A stretch of 64,000 nucleotides of DNA from Paracoccaceae bacterium (GTDB taxonomy: Bacteria; Pseudomonadota; Alphaproteobacteria; Rhodobacterales; Rhodobacteraceae). A program made the translations under genes and the position numbers. Below the pieces are notes generated by a model. That model saw only the letters and a program-made list of their open reading frames with translations. It searched no databases and had not been told where the DNA came from. Of this stretch, positions 40,405 through 49,680 are shown piece by piece (position 1 is the first letter of the stretch; each line of letters begins with the position of its first letter). The DNA is taken from NCBI GenBank assembly GCA_011389685.1, contig JAABTV010000004.1, positions 1 to 64,000 of the forward strand, written 5' to 3'.

Positions 40405-40439
40405 GAACGTGGGCCGCAATCCTGCCCACGTTCTTTTTT
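40405..40439 (+). terminator. Rho-independent terminator of the ABC importer operon
   Basis: GAACGTGGGC, a 9-base loop, GCCCACGTTC, then TTTTTT: a 10-bp perfect stem followed by six T residues, 17 bases after the ATPase stop. Confidence 0.92.
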
Positions 40440-40442
40440 CCC

Positions 40443-40468
40443 TTGATGGTTACAAATGCAACCATCAA
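40443..40468 (+). promoter_or_regulatory. 26-bp palindromic operator upstream of the VOC gene
   Basis: Half-sites TTGATGGTTACAA and ATGCAACCATCAA form an inverted repeat with perfect 9-bp outer arms and two mismatched base pairs near the centre. The form (GTT-N-CA, TG-N-AAC core) resembles MarR-family operators. It lies 33 bases before the VOC ATG, without a following T-run. Confidence 0.55.
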
Positions 40469-40501
40469 ACCGGGGACCAGCAAAGCAAAAGGACGCACAT
40501 C

Positions 40502-41044
40502 ATGAAAATCGAGAAAATCCACCACGTCGCCTATCGGTGCAAGGACGCCAAGGAAACCGTCGAATGGTATGGCAAGATGCTGAACATGGATTTCGTGCTC
40601 GCCATCGCCGAGGATCACGTGCCTTCGACCCACGAGCCCGACCCCTACATGCACGTGTTCCTCGACGCCGGGAACGGCAATGTCCTGGCCTTTTTCGAAC
40701 TGCCGACCAAGCCCGAAATGGGACGCGACCCGAACACGCCCGAATGGGTGCAGCATATCGCGTTCAAGGTGAAGGACCGCGCGGAACTCGTTGAATTCAA
40801 GGAACATCTTGAGGCAAGCGGAGTCGAGGTTCTGGGCGTGACCGACCATTCGATCTTTCACTCGATCTATTTCTTCGACCCCAACGGCCACCGTGTCGAA
40901 CTGGCCTGTCCCGACCCCGAGGAAGACGCCATGCTGGCCCGCCTCAACGCCGTTAAATGGGACATGCTCGAAGACTGGAGCCGCACGAAGAAGGCCCCGC
41001 AACATGCCGACTGGCTGCATGCGAAAGAGCTTGAAAAGGACTGA
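40502..41044 (+). CDS. VOC-family (glyoxalase/dioxygenase) metalloprotein
   Basis: A 180-residue protein of two beta-alpha-beta-beta-beta modules. Likely metal ligands are the His in IHHVAYRCKD, the Glu in NVLAFFELP, the His in WVQHIAFKV and the Glu in NGHRVELACP. Such proteins are dioxygenases, isomerases, lyases or resistance proteins; the C-terminal tail (EDWSRTKKAPQHADWLHAKE) is outside the usual fold. The reaction is unknown. The gene stands alone behind an operator-like palindrome, so induction by a small molecule is likely. The start is the ATG before MKIEKIHHV. Confidence 0.85.
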   Translation: MKIEKIHHVAYRCKDAKETVEWYGKMLNMDFVLAIAEDHVPSTHEPDPYMHVFLDAGNGNVLAFFELPTKPEMGRDPNTPEWVQHIAFKVKDRAELVEFKEHLEASGVEVLGVTDHSIFHSIYFFDPNGHRVELACPDPEEDAMLARLNAVKWDMLEDWSRTKKAPQHADWLHAKELEKD

Positions 41045-41068
41045 GCGGAATTGGCATCCGGGGCGGCG

Positions 41069-41656
41069 TCAACTGCCCCAGATCACCTTGACGTAATTCC
41101 GTGTCTCTTTGTAAGGCGGCACGCCGCCATGTTTCTTGACCGCATCCGGCCCGGCATTATAGGCCGCCAGCGCGAGGCGCCATGATCCGAACGCGCGATA
41201 TTGTGCCATCAGGTATCGCGCGCCACCATTGAGGTTTTCATAAGGATCATGCGGATTGACCCGCAAGGCCCGCGCCGTTCCGGGCATGAGCTGCGCCAGC
41301 CCGATCGCCCCCTTGTGCGACACCGCCTTGACCTTCCAGCCTGATTCCTGCTGAACCAGCCGCAGGAACAGATCCTCGGGCACCCCGTGCCGCCGGGCCG
41401 CATCGCGCGCCATGGCCAGATAGGGCCCCTTGTATGTGCCGGAATAAGTCTTGCCATCGCCCCATTTCGACGGGGTGACAACGCTGGGCGGTTGCAGCCG
41501 CACCGAGGCATTGTATTGCGATTTCGCGCGGGTATCGAGAATCTTGGTCTGCGACTTGAAAAGCTTGCTGCGAGATTTGGTCGACAGGATATCCGCCACC
41601 GCCACCTGCGGCATCGCGAGGCCCGCAATCGCCACCAGAACCAGAACCTTGCGCAT
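41069..41656 (-). CDS. Periplasmic lytic transglycosylase (SLT domain)
   Basis: A 195-residue exported protein. The signal peptide [20 protein letters not shown] is followed by a basic linker. The SLT domain starts near residue 90: [20 protein letters not shown] with the catalytic Glu, then [40 protein letters not shown] and [13 protein letters not shown]. It cuts peptidoglycan glycan strands to anhydromuropeptides. It is convergent with the VOC gene and divergent from ssb. Confidence 0.92.
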   Translation of the reverse strand: MRKVLVLVAIAGLAMPQVAVADILSTKSRSKLFKSQTKILDTRAKSQYNASVRLQPPSVVTPSKWGDGKTYSGTYKGPYLAMARDAARRHGVPEDLFLRLVQQESGWKVKAVSHKGAIGLAQLMPGTARALRVNPHDPYENLNGGARYLMAQYRAFGSWRLALAAYNAGPDAVKKHGGVPPYKETRNYVKVIWGS

Positions 41657-41871
41657 GTCCTCACCCACCCGAAAGCCGTCGTTGCACACCGTTATAAACA
41701 GTTTTCACGATTCTTCCAGATCAACCACACCCATCGACGCAGATCAAGACCACCGCCAATCCGCCCGCATCGCCGGACCTGCCCGGTTTCGTTCTCATTT
41801 TAGGCTTTTCTTAACCGGTTCGGGATGATGTAAGCTGGAGATGAGAAACTTGGATTCTGTGGGAGAAGACG

Positions 41872-42327
41872 ATGGCCGGCTCGGTGAACAAGGTTATTCT
41901 GATTGGCAACCTCGGTCGCGACCCCGAAACGCGCACCTTTCAGGATGGCGGCAAACTGTGCAACCTGCGCATCGCGACTTCGGAGAACTGGAAAGACCGC
42001 AATACGGGTGAACGGCGCGAACAGACCGAATGGCATTCCGTCGTCCTGCGCGGCGAGGGTCTTGTCGGCGTGGCGGAACGATACCTGCGCAAGGGCTCCA
42101 AGGTTTACATCGAAGGGCAGTTGCGGACCCGCAAATGGCAGGACCAGAACGGTCAGGACCGCTATTCAACCGAGGTGGTCGTCTCGGGCTTCGGCGGCTC
42201 CATGGTGATGCTTGACGGGCGCAGCGAAGGCGGTGGCGGCGGTGGCGGCCAATCCGGCCCGGATTACGGCAGCGACCCCGGCAGCAGCGGCCCGGGCCAG
42301 GGCTACGACGACGAGATTCCGTTCTGA
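41872..42327 (+). CDS. ssb: Single-stranded DNA-binding protein
   Basis: A 151-residue SSB. The OB fold runs from [20 protein letters not shown] through [20 protein letters not shown] and [21 protein letters not shown] Gly/Ser-rich linker leads to the acidic tip DDEIPF, which recruits repair and replication partners such as RecG. GGGAGAAGACG precedes the ATG. No LexA box of the GTTC-N7-GTTC form was found in its upstream region. Confidence 0.97.
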   Translation: MAGSVNKVILIGNLGRDPETRTFQDGGKLCNLRIATSENWKDRNTGERREQTEWHSVVLRGEGLVGVAERYLRKGSKVYIEGQLRTRKWQDQNGQDRYSTEVVVSGFGGSMVMLDGRSEGGGGGGGQSGPDYGSDPGSSGPGQGYDDEIPF

Positions 42328-42424
42328 GCGCCCCCTTGCAACATCCGGTGCCCCACCATGACGCGGCCGTCCGCGCGCCCCGCCCGGCCTTGATTCCGAA
42401 CCGGCCCTGCCCCATGTCAAGAGC

Positions 42425-43135
42425 ATGACCCGGGTTCTCGCCGTCTTCACCCTGACCGTTGCCATCGGCTTTGCGCTGGTGCCGTTCCTGACCTCGGGGT
42501 TCAACGGCTTCACCGCCGATCAGTTTCCGGTGCCGCAAATCGACCCGCCGGTGCAGCCTGCGGGCTATGCCTTTTCGATCTGGGGGCTGATCTATCTCTG
42601 GCTCATCGTCGGCGCGGTCTATGGTCTCGTCAAACGCCCCGATGCGCCGGGCTGGCACGCTGCACGACCTGCCCTGCTGGTCAGCCTGCTGATGGGCATG
42701 TTCTGGATCCCGCTCGCCCAGGTCTCGGTGCTCTGGGCGACGGCGTTGATCTGGCTGATGCTGGTCACGTCCCTTGCTGCGCTCTTGCGCGCCCATCGGC
42801 AAGACCGGCTCTGGCTGCGCGAACCGATCGGGCTTTATGCCGGCTGGCTCACCGCCGCCGCCTGCGTCTCGATCGGGCTGATGCTTGCCGGGTATGGCGT
42901 GACCGGGCCGACCGTGGCCGCGCTGATCGCGCTGGCCCTTGCCCTCTTGATCGCCACCGCGATCACCCGCGCGCGCCCCGATACGCTGGCCTATCCGCTC
43001 GGCGTGATCTGGGCGCTGATCGGCGTGGTCGTTCAGAACAGCGCGCCGCTCGACCCGGCCCCGCTCGGCCTCGCCATCATCGGCATTGCCGCCCTCGCGG
43101 CGCAGGCGTGGCGCAACGCACGCACGCGCGATTAG
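42425..43135 (+). CDS. TspO/MBR-related tryptophan-rich membrane protein
   Basis: A 236-residue integral membrane protein with about six to seven hydrophobic spans. The block QPAGYAFSIWGLIYLWLIVG is the family signature for the tryptophan-rich sensory/TspO-like group, in a longer version than classical TspO (about 160 residues). TspO proteins bind porphyrins and influence tetrapyrrole or stress responses; whether that holds here is not known. It follows ssb by 97 bases on the same strand. Confidence 0.75.
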   Translation: MTRVLAVFTLTVAIGFALVPFLTSGFNGFTADQFPVPQIDPPVQPAGYAFSIWGLIYLWLIVGAVYGLVKRPDAPGWHAARPALLVSLLMGMFWIPLAQVSVLWATALIWLMLVTSLAALLRAHRQDRLWLREPIGLYAGWLTAAACVSIGLMLAGYGVTGPTVAALIALALALLIATAITRARPDTLAYPLGVIWALIGVVVQNSAPLDPAPLGLAIIGIAALAAQAWRNARTRD

Positions 43136-43311
43136 TCCATTTCGCGGCGCCCAAATCGGATCCTGAGCCAACGTCACGCGCGTGCCCGCATTTGGGGGGA
43201 CTATGCCCGCTCCGCAATCGGCCCGAGCAAAACGGAAGCGATTGAACGCAAAATGCGATACACCGCCCGCACCCTCCGTTAACCATCTCACGCAACACCC
43301 CGCCCCACGGG

Positions 43312-43372
43312 GTTAACCTTTGCCCGGCAGCCGCGTGGCAGCCGGGCGGTGCACGCTTTGTGCATCGTGATT
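43312..43372. repeat. Short dispersed repeat, copy 3
   Basis: Begins with GTTAACCTTTGC, identical to 4822-4833, then CAGCCGGGCGGTGCACGC, identical to 38235-38252. It lies between two convergent genes. A nearby TTAACGTTAAC palindrome (about 43393-43403) is also unexplained. Confidence 0.5.
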
Positions 43373-43408
43373 TCGCATCAAAACCAGAGCGCGTTAACGT
43401 TAACGGGT

Positions 43409-44404
43409 TCATTCGGCAGGGGCGTTCGCCATATCGCCCGCCCCATCGCGCGCCGCTGCAAACCCAACCATCCGCTGCGCCTGCTCGTCATAAAGCTTCC
43501 AGCGGTAACAGCTCATCGCCTCGCGAAAGCCGATTCGGTAACTCTCCAGAAGATCGCCCGCCTCCTCGAAGCAGCGTTTGAGGTTGTAGCAGGGGACATT
43601 CGCGTTCAGGTGGTGCAGATCGTGATAGGCGATATTGAGCGTCAAAAGGTCGAACAAGGCGCCAAACCGCAGCACCGAAGTCCCGTCCAAAGCCCCTTTT
43701 TCAAAGGTATATTCCGGCTTGCGCCCCCAATAGACCTGCTCGAAATTATGCACCACGTAAGGGATCACCGCCCCGAACGTGGCCCCCACATAGATCGAGC
43801 CCAGAAGCACCAGAATTCCATTCCATCCCGCGACCAGGTAAAGCCCCGTGAAATACGCCACCACCATCGCATCATGCAGGATAACCCATTGAATACCCGT
43901 CTTTATCCCGTTTCGCGGAAACCGTCGCAGAATGAGGTAGAGAACGAATGGCCCGACCAGAAGCAGGGTAAAGGGCGAGCGATAAAACCGATACCACAGC
44001 CGCCGGGCCAACGGCGCGTTGCGGTATTCCTCGACCGTCATGATGTCGATTTCAAAGGCTTCCCGGTGGTCCAGATCACCGACATGGGCATGGTGCAGAT
44101 TATGGTTATAGCGCGTCGCCACATAGGGGCTCAGCGATATGGGCGAGATCACTTCGCCCACCACGTCGTTGAGCTTGCGCGATGTGAAAAAGGCCCGGTG
44201 CATGCAATCATGCTGGATCATGTAGACCCGCAACCCCATCAGCCCCGCCAGCACCGTCAGCGGCACAACCAGCCCCAATGTTTGCGCATAAGCGATAGCC
44301 AGTCCGATGCAAAGCCCGTAGGCCAGCAGCGTCCCCCAAAGCTCGCCCCAGGCACGCCGGTCACGTTTCGCCGTGTAACCTCTTGTAAATTGACGAATAT
44401 TCAT
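43409..44404 (-). CDS. Membrane fatty acid desaturase
   Basis: A 331-residue integral membrane di-iron desaturase. The three His boxes are HDCMH (in VYMIQHDCMHRAFF), HNLHHAH and HDLHH (in NIAYHDLHHLNANVPCYNL), with two pairs of spans between them. The family inserts double bonds in acyl chains or hydroxylates related substrates; specificity cannot be read from the sequence. The ATG at 44404 follows GGTGACGAG. It is convergent with the TspO-like gene and downstream of der on the same strand, 127 bases away. Confidence 0.92.
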   Translation of the reverse strand: MNIRQFTRGYTAKRDRRAWGELWGTLLAYGLCIGLAIAYAQTLGLVVPLTVLAGLMGLRVYMIQHDCMHRAFFTSRKLNDVVGEVISPISLSPYVATRYNHNLHHAHVGDLDHREAFEIDIMTVEEYRNAPLARRLWYRFYRSPFTLLLVGPFVLYLILRRFPRNGIKTGIQWVILHDAMVVAYFTGLYLVAGWNGILVLLGSIYVGATFGAVIPYVVHNFEQVYWGRKPEYTFEKGALDGTSVLRFGALFDLLTLNIAYHDLHHLNANVPCYNLKRCFEEAGDLLESYRIGFREAMSCYRWKLYDEQAQRMVGFAAARDGAGDMANAPAE

Positions 44405-44531
44405 CTCGTCACCGTCCCCTGCCCCCCCCGAAAAGCCGGGAGCGGGCAGAACATTCTTGTTTCTGCAGGACAAAGCTAACGCGTGTAGCGGTCAAGAAAA
44501 AGCATGAAAACCATACTTTTCCACCGGAGGA

Positions 44532-45983
44532 TCAGTCACGCCGCCCTTCAAGATGCTTGCGCAGTTTCGACGGCGCCTTCTTCTTGCGATCCTTATAGGG
44601 GTTGCGATCACCCTGGCCGCGCATGAACAGCCGGATCGGCGTGCCGGGCATATCAAAGTCGTCCCGCAACCCGTTGACAAGATAGCGAGAATAACTTTCC
44701 GGCATCTTGTCGGGATAGCTGCACATCACCACGAATCCGGGCGGCCGGGTCTTGGCCTGGGTCATGTAGCGCAGCTTGATCCGTCGGCCCTGTGGCGCGG
44801 GCGGCGGGTGCGCCTCCACCATATCGCCCAACCACCGGTTGAGCACAGCGGTCGGCACCCGCCGGTTCCACACCTCATGGGCTTTCATCACCGCCGCCTG
44901 CAACCGATCGAGGCCCCGCCCGGTCTTGGCCGACACCGTCACCAGCGGCGCCCCGCGCAACTGCGGCAAAAGTCGCTCGAACGCCTCTTTCAGATCGCGC
45001 AGTTTCTGTTGTTTTTCAGGCTCGACATCCCATTTGTTGATCGCCAGGACGACCGCGCGCCCCTCGCGCTCGGCCAGATCGGCAATCCGCAGATCCTGCT
45101 GCTCGAACGGGATCTCGGCATCGAGCAGAACCACCACCACCTCGGCGAATTTCACCGCGCGCAAACCATCCGACACGCTCAGCTTTTCCAGCTTGTCCTG
45201 CACCTTGGCGCGTTTGCGCATGCCGGCCGTGTCGAACAACCGCACCGGCACGCCGTCCCAGTCGAGAGTGAGCGAAATCGCATCCCGCGTGATCCCGGGC
45301 TCCGGCCCGGTCAGAAGGCGATCTTCGCCCAGTATCTTGTTGATAAGCGTGGATTTTCCCGCATTGGGCCGCCCCACCACCGCGATTTGCAGGGGCTTGG
45401 CCCGGGTTGGCCGCCACGGGGTATCCTCGTCGCCGTCCTCGACCGGCACATCGGTCGCGGGCGCATCCTGCGCGGCGCGTTCGGCATAGGCATCGGAGAG
45501 CGGCGCCAGCATCGAATAAAGCTCGTTCAACCCCTCGCCATGCTCCGCCGAAAGCCGCACCGGCTCGCCCAGCCCCAGCGCATAGGCTTCGATCAACCCC
45601 GCATCCGCCGCCGACCCCTCGGCCTTGTTCGCGGCCAGGATCACATGCGCCGATTTCTTGCGCAGGATCTCGGCAAACACCTCGTCGGTGGGCGTCACCC
45701 CGGTGCGCGCGTCGATCATGAACAGGCAGATATCGGCCATCTCGACCGCGCGCTCGGTCAGGCGCCGCATCCGCCCCTGGAGGCTCTCGTCGGTCGCCTC
45801 TTCGAGCCCCGCCGTGTCGATCACCGTAAAGCGCAGATCACCCAGCCGCGCCTCACCCTCGCGCAGGTCGCGCGTGACGCCCGGCTGATCGTCGACCAGC
45901 GCAAGCCGGCGACCGACCAGCCTGTTGAACAGGGTGGATTTGCCCACATTGGGCCGTCCCACGATGGCGAGGGTAAATGTCAT
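44532..45983 (-). CDS. der: Ribosome biogenesis GTPase Der (EngA)
   Basis: A 483-residue protein with two tandem GTPase domains and a KH-like end. Domain 1: [28 protein letters not shown]. Domain 2: [29 protein letters not shown]. The tail [20 protein letters not shown] is typical. It assists 50S subunit maturation. It is the last gene of the yfgM-bamB-der order seen also in E. coli. Confidence 0.97.
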   Translation of the reverse strand: MTFTLAIVGRPNVGKSTLFNRLVGRRLALVDDQPGVTRDLREGEARLGDLRFTVIDTAGLEEATDESLQGRMRRLTERAVEMADICLFMIDARTGVTPTDEVFAEILRKKSAHVILAANKAEGSAADAGLIEAYALGLGEPVRLSAEHGEGLNELYSMLAPLSDAYAERAAQDAPATDVPVEDGDEDTPWRPTRAKPLQIAVVGRPNAGKSTLINKILGEDRLLTGPEPGITRDAISLTLDWDGVPVRLFDTAGMRKRAKVQDKLEKLSVSDGLRAVKFAEVVVVLLDAEIPFEQQDLRIADLAEREGRAVVLAINKWDVEPEKQQKLRDLKEAFERLLPQLRGAPLVTVSAKTGRGLDRLQAAVMKAHEVWNRRVPTAVLNRWLGDMVEAHPPPAPQGRRIKLRYMTQAKTRPPGFVVMCSYPDKMPESYSRYLVNGLRDDFDMPGTPIRLFMRGQGDRNPYKDRKKKAPSKLRKHLEGRRD

Positions 45984-46030
45984 CTCATGGCTCCGGGCGT
46001 ATCAGACCGCCCCGATACATCACCAAAGGC

Positions 46031-47374
46031 TCAACGGAAAGCGTAAAGCGCGCCCATGGCCGAGACCACATACATCACGCCGCCCGCAAAGACCGGGTTT
46101 GTGGTGGCCCCGCCGGGAATTTCGAAGGTGCCGGTCAATTCCCCTGAAACCGGGTCAAAGGCGCGGATCAGCCCGTCATTGCTGGCCACGATCAACCGCC
46201 CGCCCGCGATCACCGGCCCGTAATGGGCGAAAACTTCCTTCTGGCGCCGTGGTCGGTCCTTGACGAACAGCGGCAGTTTCGTGCCCCAGATGCGGCTGCC
46301 ATCCTCGGCATCGAGCCGGACCAGCTCGTTCTGATCCGAGACCAGAAACAGCGATCCACCCGCCACCCAGACCGGGTTGAGCGGTCCCTCTTCGGCGGTC
46401 CACAGACGCTCGCCCGTGCCCGCGTTGAGCGCGACCAGCCGCCCGCCATGCGTGCCCACATAGGCCGTGCTGCCCGACAGCACCGGATCGCCGGTGATAT
46501 CCGTCACCTTCGCCCGGCTGAACCCGTCGCGATGCCCCGAGATGACCGAGTTCCATAGCCGCAACCCGCCACCGCGGAACGCGGCCTGAACCTCGCCCGA
46601 GCCAAAGGCGAAAATCGCCACCTGGTCGTTCAGCGCCGGGGCCGGTCCGCCCAGGACATTGTGCACGCTGGGCGTCGATTCGAACTGCCAGCGAATACGC
46701 CCGTTTTCCGTATTGATCGCCCAGGCTGTGCGATCCCCGGCGACAAGGTAGACCGTGTCGCCCATCACCGTCGGCGTGCCCGAGCCGGTGGCTTCGAGTT
46801 TTTGCTGCCAGATCTGCTTTCCGGTCGCGGCATCAAGCGCGGTCATCAACCCGAACCCGGAGGAGACGAAGAGCGTGCCATCGGCAAAGGCCAGCCCGCC
46901 GCCGGTGGCATCGCGGGCCCGATCGCGCGGCGGGACAAGATCGGTTGACCAGACAGTTTCGCCGCTGGTGTTTGTGGCGGTCACACGAGCCTCGGAATCG
47001 AGGGTGAAAACGCGCCCACCCGCAACCACCGGATCGGCCGTGATACGGTTGCGCCGCGCGTCGCCCGCGCCGATATCGTTGCTCCACAGCAGCTCCATCG
47101 CGCCCCCAAAGGCCGGGTGGGCGATCCGTGTCGCCGGGCTGCCATGGCGCTGTGTCCAGGCGGTATTGGCAACAGTCGCCGGCAGGCTCACCGGAAGTTC
47201 GCGGTTCTCGGGCACCTCCTGCGCAGCCAGCGCCGCCTCGTCCTCACTCAGGATAGAGCGCAGGTTTTCGCGTTCTCCCGGCAGGATGATCTGGCGTTCG
47301 GCACAGGCGCTCAGTCCGACCAGACCGGCAAGCCCTAGGACCCATCCGAATCTTCCGATCAACCGCACCCGCAT
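46031..47374 (-). CDS. bamB: BamB-like outer membrane assembly lipoprotein (PQQ-type beta-propeller)
   Basis: A 447-residue lipoprotein. The signal MRVRLIGRFGWVLGLAGLVG leads to the lipobox LSAC. Repeated propeller blades are seen: GRVFTLDSEARVTATNTSGE, GTLFVSSGFGLMTALDAATG, GDTVYLVAGDRTAWAINTEN and STAYVGTHGGRLVALNAGTG. Together with its position between a YfgM-like gene and der, this supports a BamB role in outer-membrane protein assembly. The bamA gene is in this window too, 20 kb away. Confidence 0.85.
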   Translation of the reverse strand: MRVRLIGRFGWVLGLAGLVGLSACAERQIILPGERENLRSILSEDEAALAAQEVPENRELPVSLPATVANTAWTQRHGSPATRIAHPAFGGAMELLWSNDIGAGDARRNRITADPVVAGGRVFTLDSEARVTATNTSGETVWSTDLVPPRDRARDATGGGLAFADGTLFVSSGFGLMTALDAATGKQIWQQKLEATGSGTPTVMGDTVYLVAGDRTAWAINTENGRIRWQFESTPSVHNVLGGPAPALNDQVAIFAFGSGEVQAAFRGGGLRLWNSVISGHRDGFSRAKVTDITGDPVLSGSTAYVGTHGGRLVALNAGTGERLWTAEEGPLNPVWVAGGSLFLVSDQNELVRLDAEDGSRIWGTKLPLFVKDRPRRQKEVFAHYGPVIAGGRLIVASNDGLIRAFDPVSGELTGTFEIPGGATTNPVFAGGVMYVVSAMGALYAFR

Positions 47375-47451
47375 CGCTGCCCGTCCTGCCCGTGTCTCAG
47401 CCCAGATCATGGCCTCACCTACCTTGTCATTCCGGCCCAGCCAATCCGGCG

Positions 47452-48147
47452 TTACCCGCCATTCGTGGCCGTCACCGCACCGTTCGCGCCGCCGCGCGTT
47501 CCCGGTTCGCCGCCCAGTGCCACAATCAACTGAGATGCCCGCCGACGCAAGCCCGCCGTTGCGCCCTCGTCCTGTGCAATCGCCTGCAACCGTTCGATCG
47601 CAGAGGCTGTCTTGCCGGTCTCCATGTCGATCAGCGCCAGTTGCTCCTCGGCCAGAAGCCGCAATTGCGATCCTGGCCCGATCAGGGACGCATAGCCTTC
47701 GCGGCGCTCCTCGGGCGACAGGCTGTCGGCCTGCACCGCCAGTAGCTTGAACAGGGCAACCTGACGATAAACCAAGGGCAGGTCCGAGCGTTCCGATACC
47801 GCCTTCAGTTCTGCAATCGCGGCATCATGCTCTCCAGCCTCGATAAGCTGCCCCCCCGCCAGAAGCGAGACGACGGCTTGTGCGCCCGCCGTCTCGGGGT
47901 TGACGTCTACCAGTTCCCGCGCCCGGGTTTCGGAATCGTCGGCGCGCAGCGCCGCGATCATCGCATCGCCGGTTTCCTGGGCCGCGCGCTCGGCCTGCGC
48001 CTTTCGCCATTCGTTCCATGCCGCGCCGCCCACCAGCAAGACAACGGCCAGAACCGCGATCCACCCATAGCGCCGCATCAGCGCGAACAGGCGGTCGCGC
48101 CGGACCTCCTCGGTGACTTCCTCGATAAAACTGTCGGTCTCGCTCAC
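47452..48147 (-). CDS. YfgM-like tetratricopeptide membrane protein
   Basis: A 231-residue protein with a cytoplasmic N-terminus (SETDSFIEEVTEEVRRDRLF), one membrane span (YGWIAVLAVVLLVGGAAWNE) and a periplasmic TPR-like helical domain. In E. coli YfgM binds the Sec translocon with PpiD and aids periplasmic chaperones. It is the upstream neighbour of bamB and der, as in E. coli. The start is a GTG at 48147 seven bases after AAGGAA. Confidence 0.8.
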   Translation of the reverse strand: MSETDSFIEEVTEEVRRDRLFALMRRYGWIAVLAVVLLVGGAAWNEWRKAQAERAAQETGDAMIAALRADDSETRARELVDVNPETAGAQAVVSLLAGGQLIEAGEHDAAIAELKAVSERSDLPLVYRQVALFKLLAVQADSLSPEERREGYASLIGPGSQLRLLAEEQLALIDMETGKTASAIERLQAIAQDEGATAGLRRRASQLIVALGGEPGTRGGANGAVTATNGG

Positions 48148-48405
48148 GCATCCGTTCCTTCTTGTTCCGCCCCTCTTAGCGCAGCACCCGCGCCCTGCCA
48201 AGGGCCACGCCGGCCGCGTCGGAATCACAAGCAAACCCGGGCGATGCTTGCAGTCATTCGCGGGACCAATTAACTGGCAGATTGAATCGGTCCAGCCGCC
48301 ACCACGGTGCTCCCAGAGATTTCGACGCTTGCAAACCGATCCATGACACCTAAGTCAACCAACGGGTCAAAGCCCACCCGGCGAAAAGCGCGAAAGACGA
48401 GTGAA

Positions 48406-49680
48406 ATGCGAATAGTCCCGCTTCTGACCGCCTGTCTCGTAACCGCGTTTCTTTATCTGCTGATCATTGAACGCGATGTGCTTTTTTCCTTGGCGCGGGG
48501 CGAGGACGTTACCGCACCACCGACCGAGGCCGCGTCACCCGCGAGCCAGCAGCCGGAGGAGCCCGATTCCGTCGGCGTGGTCGCCATGCACTCCGAGGCC
48601 CGGGTGATCGACAGCAACGTCATTCTGCGCGGCCAGACCGAAGCCGCCCGACAGGTCGAGGTGCGCGCCGAAATCTCGGGCCTCGTGATTTCCGAACCGC
48701 TGCGCAAGGGCGCTTTCGTCGAGGCCGGTGAATTGCTCTGCCGCCTTGACCCCGGGACCCGTGCGGCATCGCTGGCCGAGGCGCGGGCGCGGCTCGAAGA
48801 GGCCCGCGCCCGAAAACCCGAGGCCGAAGCCCGCATTCCCTCAGCCGAGGCCCAGCTCGAAACCGCCAAGGCGCAGCTCGAAGAGGCCCGCATCAACGAC
48901 AACGCCGCACGCAAGCTCTCCGAGGGCGGCTTTGCCTCCGAATCGCGTGTCGCCGCCGCACGGGCCGCGATCCGCGGCGCCGAGGCCGCGGTCAAATCCG
49001 CCGAGGCCGGGGTCAAGACCGCGCAATCGGGCCTGAAGACGGTGGCCGCGGGCATCCAGTCGGCCGAAGCCGCCGTGGCAACCGCAGAAAAGGAGATGTC
49101 GCGGCTCGAAATTCACGCACCGTTCGCGGGCCTGCTCGAATCCGACACCGCTGAACTGGGGTCTTTGATCTCGCCCGGCGGGCTGTGCGGCACCGTGATC
49201 CAGCTTGACCCGATCCGCATCGTCGGCTTCGTGTCCGAGACCCAGATCGACCGTGTCGAGACCGGCGCTCCCGCTGGTGCCCGGCTGGCCGACGGGCGCG
49301 AGGTGACGGGCCGCGTGACATTCCTGTCGCGCGCCGCCGATCCGCTGACCCGCACCTTCCGGGTCGAGCTTCAGGTGCCCAATCCCGATCTCTCCATTCG
49401 CGACGGCCAGACCGCCGAGATCGCCATCGCCTCGGACGGGGCATCGGCGCATCTCGTTCCACAGTCCGCTCTCACCCTCAGTGATGACGGGAAACTCGGG
49501 GTGCGCATCGTCGACGACGAGAACCAGGCCCTGTTCCGCCCCGTGACCCTCCTGCGCGACACCGCAGACGGCATCTGGATCACCGGGCTCGATAAGCGTG
49601 CCGACGTGATCGTGATCGGACAGGAATACGTGGTCGACGGTGTGCCGGTGCGGCCCAGCTACAAGGATCCGGCGCAATGA
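48406..49680 (+). CDS. RND efflux periplasmic adaptor subunit (membrane fusion protein)
   Basis: A 424-residue adaptor anchored by an N-terminal span (MRIVPLLTACLVTAFLYLLI). A split lipoyl/barrel-sandwich domain (VEVRAEISGLVISEPLRKGA, and LEIHAPFAGLLESDTAELGS) flanks a long Ala/Glu-rich coiled-coil hairpin (residues about 120-215). Beta-barrel and membrane-proximal domains follow. It bridges the inner-membrane pump and an outer-membrane TolC-type channel, which is not in the window. It is coupled to the pump by an ATGA overlap. The start is uncertain: an ATG at 48343 would add 21 basic residues. Confidence 0.88.
   Translation: MRIVPLLTACLVTAFLYLLIIERDVLFSLARGEDVTAPPTEAASPASQQPEEPDSVGVVAMHSEARVIDSNVILRGQTEAARQVEVRAEISGLVISEPLRKGAFVEAGELLCRLDPGTRAASLAEARARLEEARARKPEAEARIPSAEAQLETAKAQLEEARINDNAARKLSEGGFASESRVAAARAAIRGAEAAVKSAEAGVKTAQSGLKTVAAGIQSAEAAVATAEKEMSRLEIHAPFAGLLESDTAELGSLISPGGLCGTVIQLDPIRIVGFVSETQIDRVETGAPAGARLADGREVTGRVTFLSRAADPLTRTFRVELQVPNPDLSIRDGQTAEIAIASDGASAHLVPQSALTLSDDGKLGVRIVDDENQALFRPVTLLRDTADGIWITGLDKRADVIVIGQEYVVDGVPVRPSYKDPAQ

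Noticed and set aside
41690-41871. Possible SOS box before ssb
   Set aside because: A GTTCTCATTTT stretch is present, but no second GTTC lies seven bases on.
48154-48167. Possible LexA box GTTC-N6-GTTC upstream of the YfgM-like gene
   Set aside because: Spacer is six, not seven; it overlaps the ribosome binding region and the downstream gene has no known SOS role.
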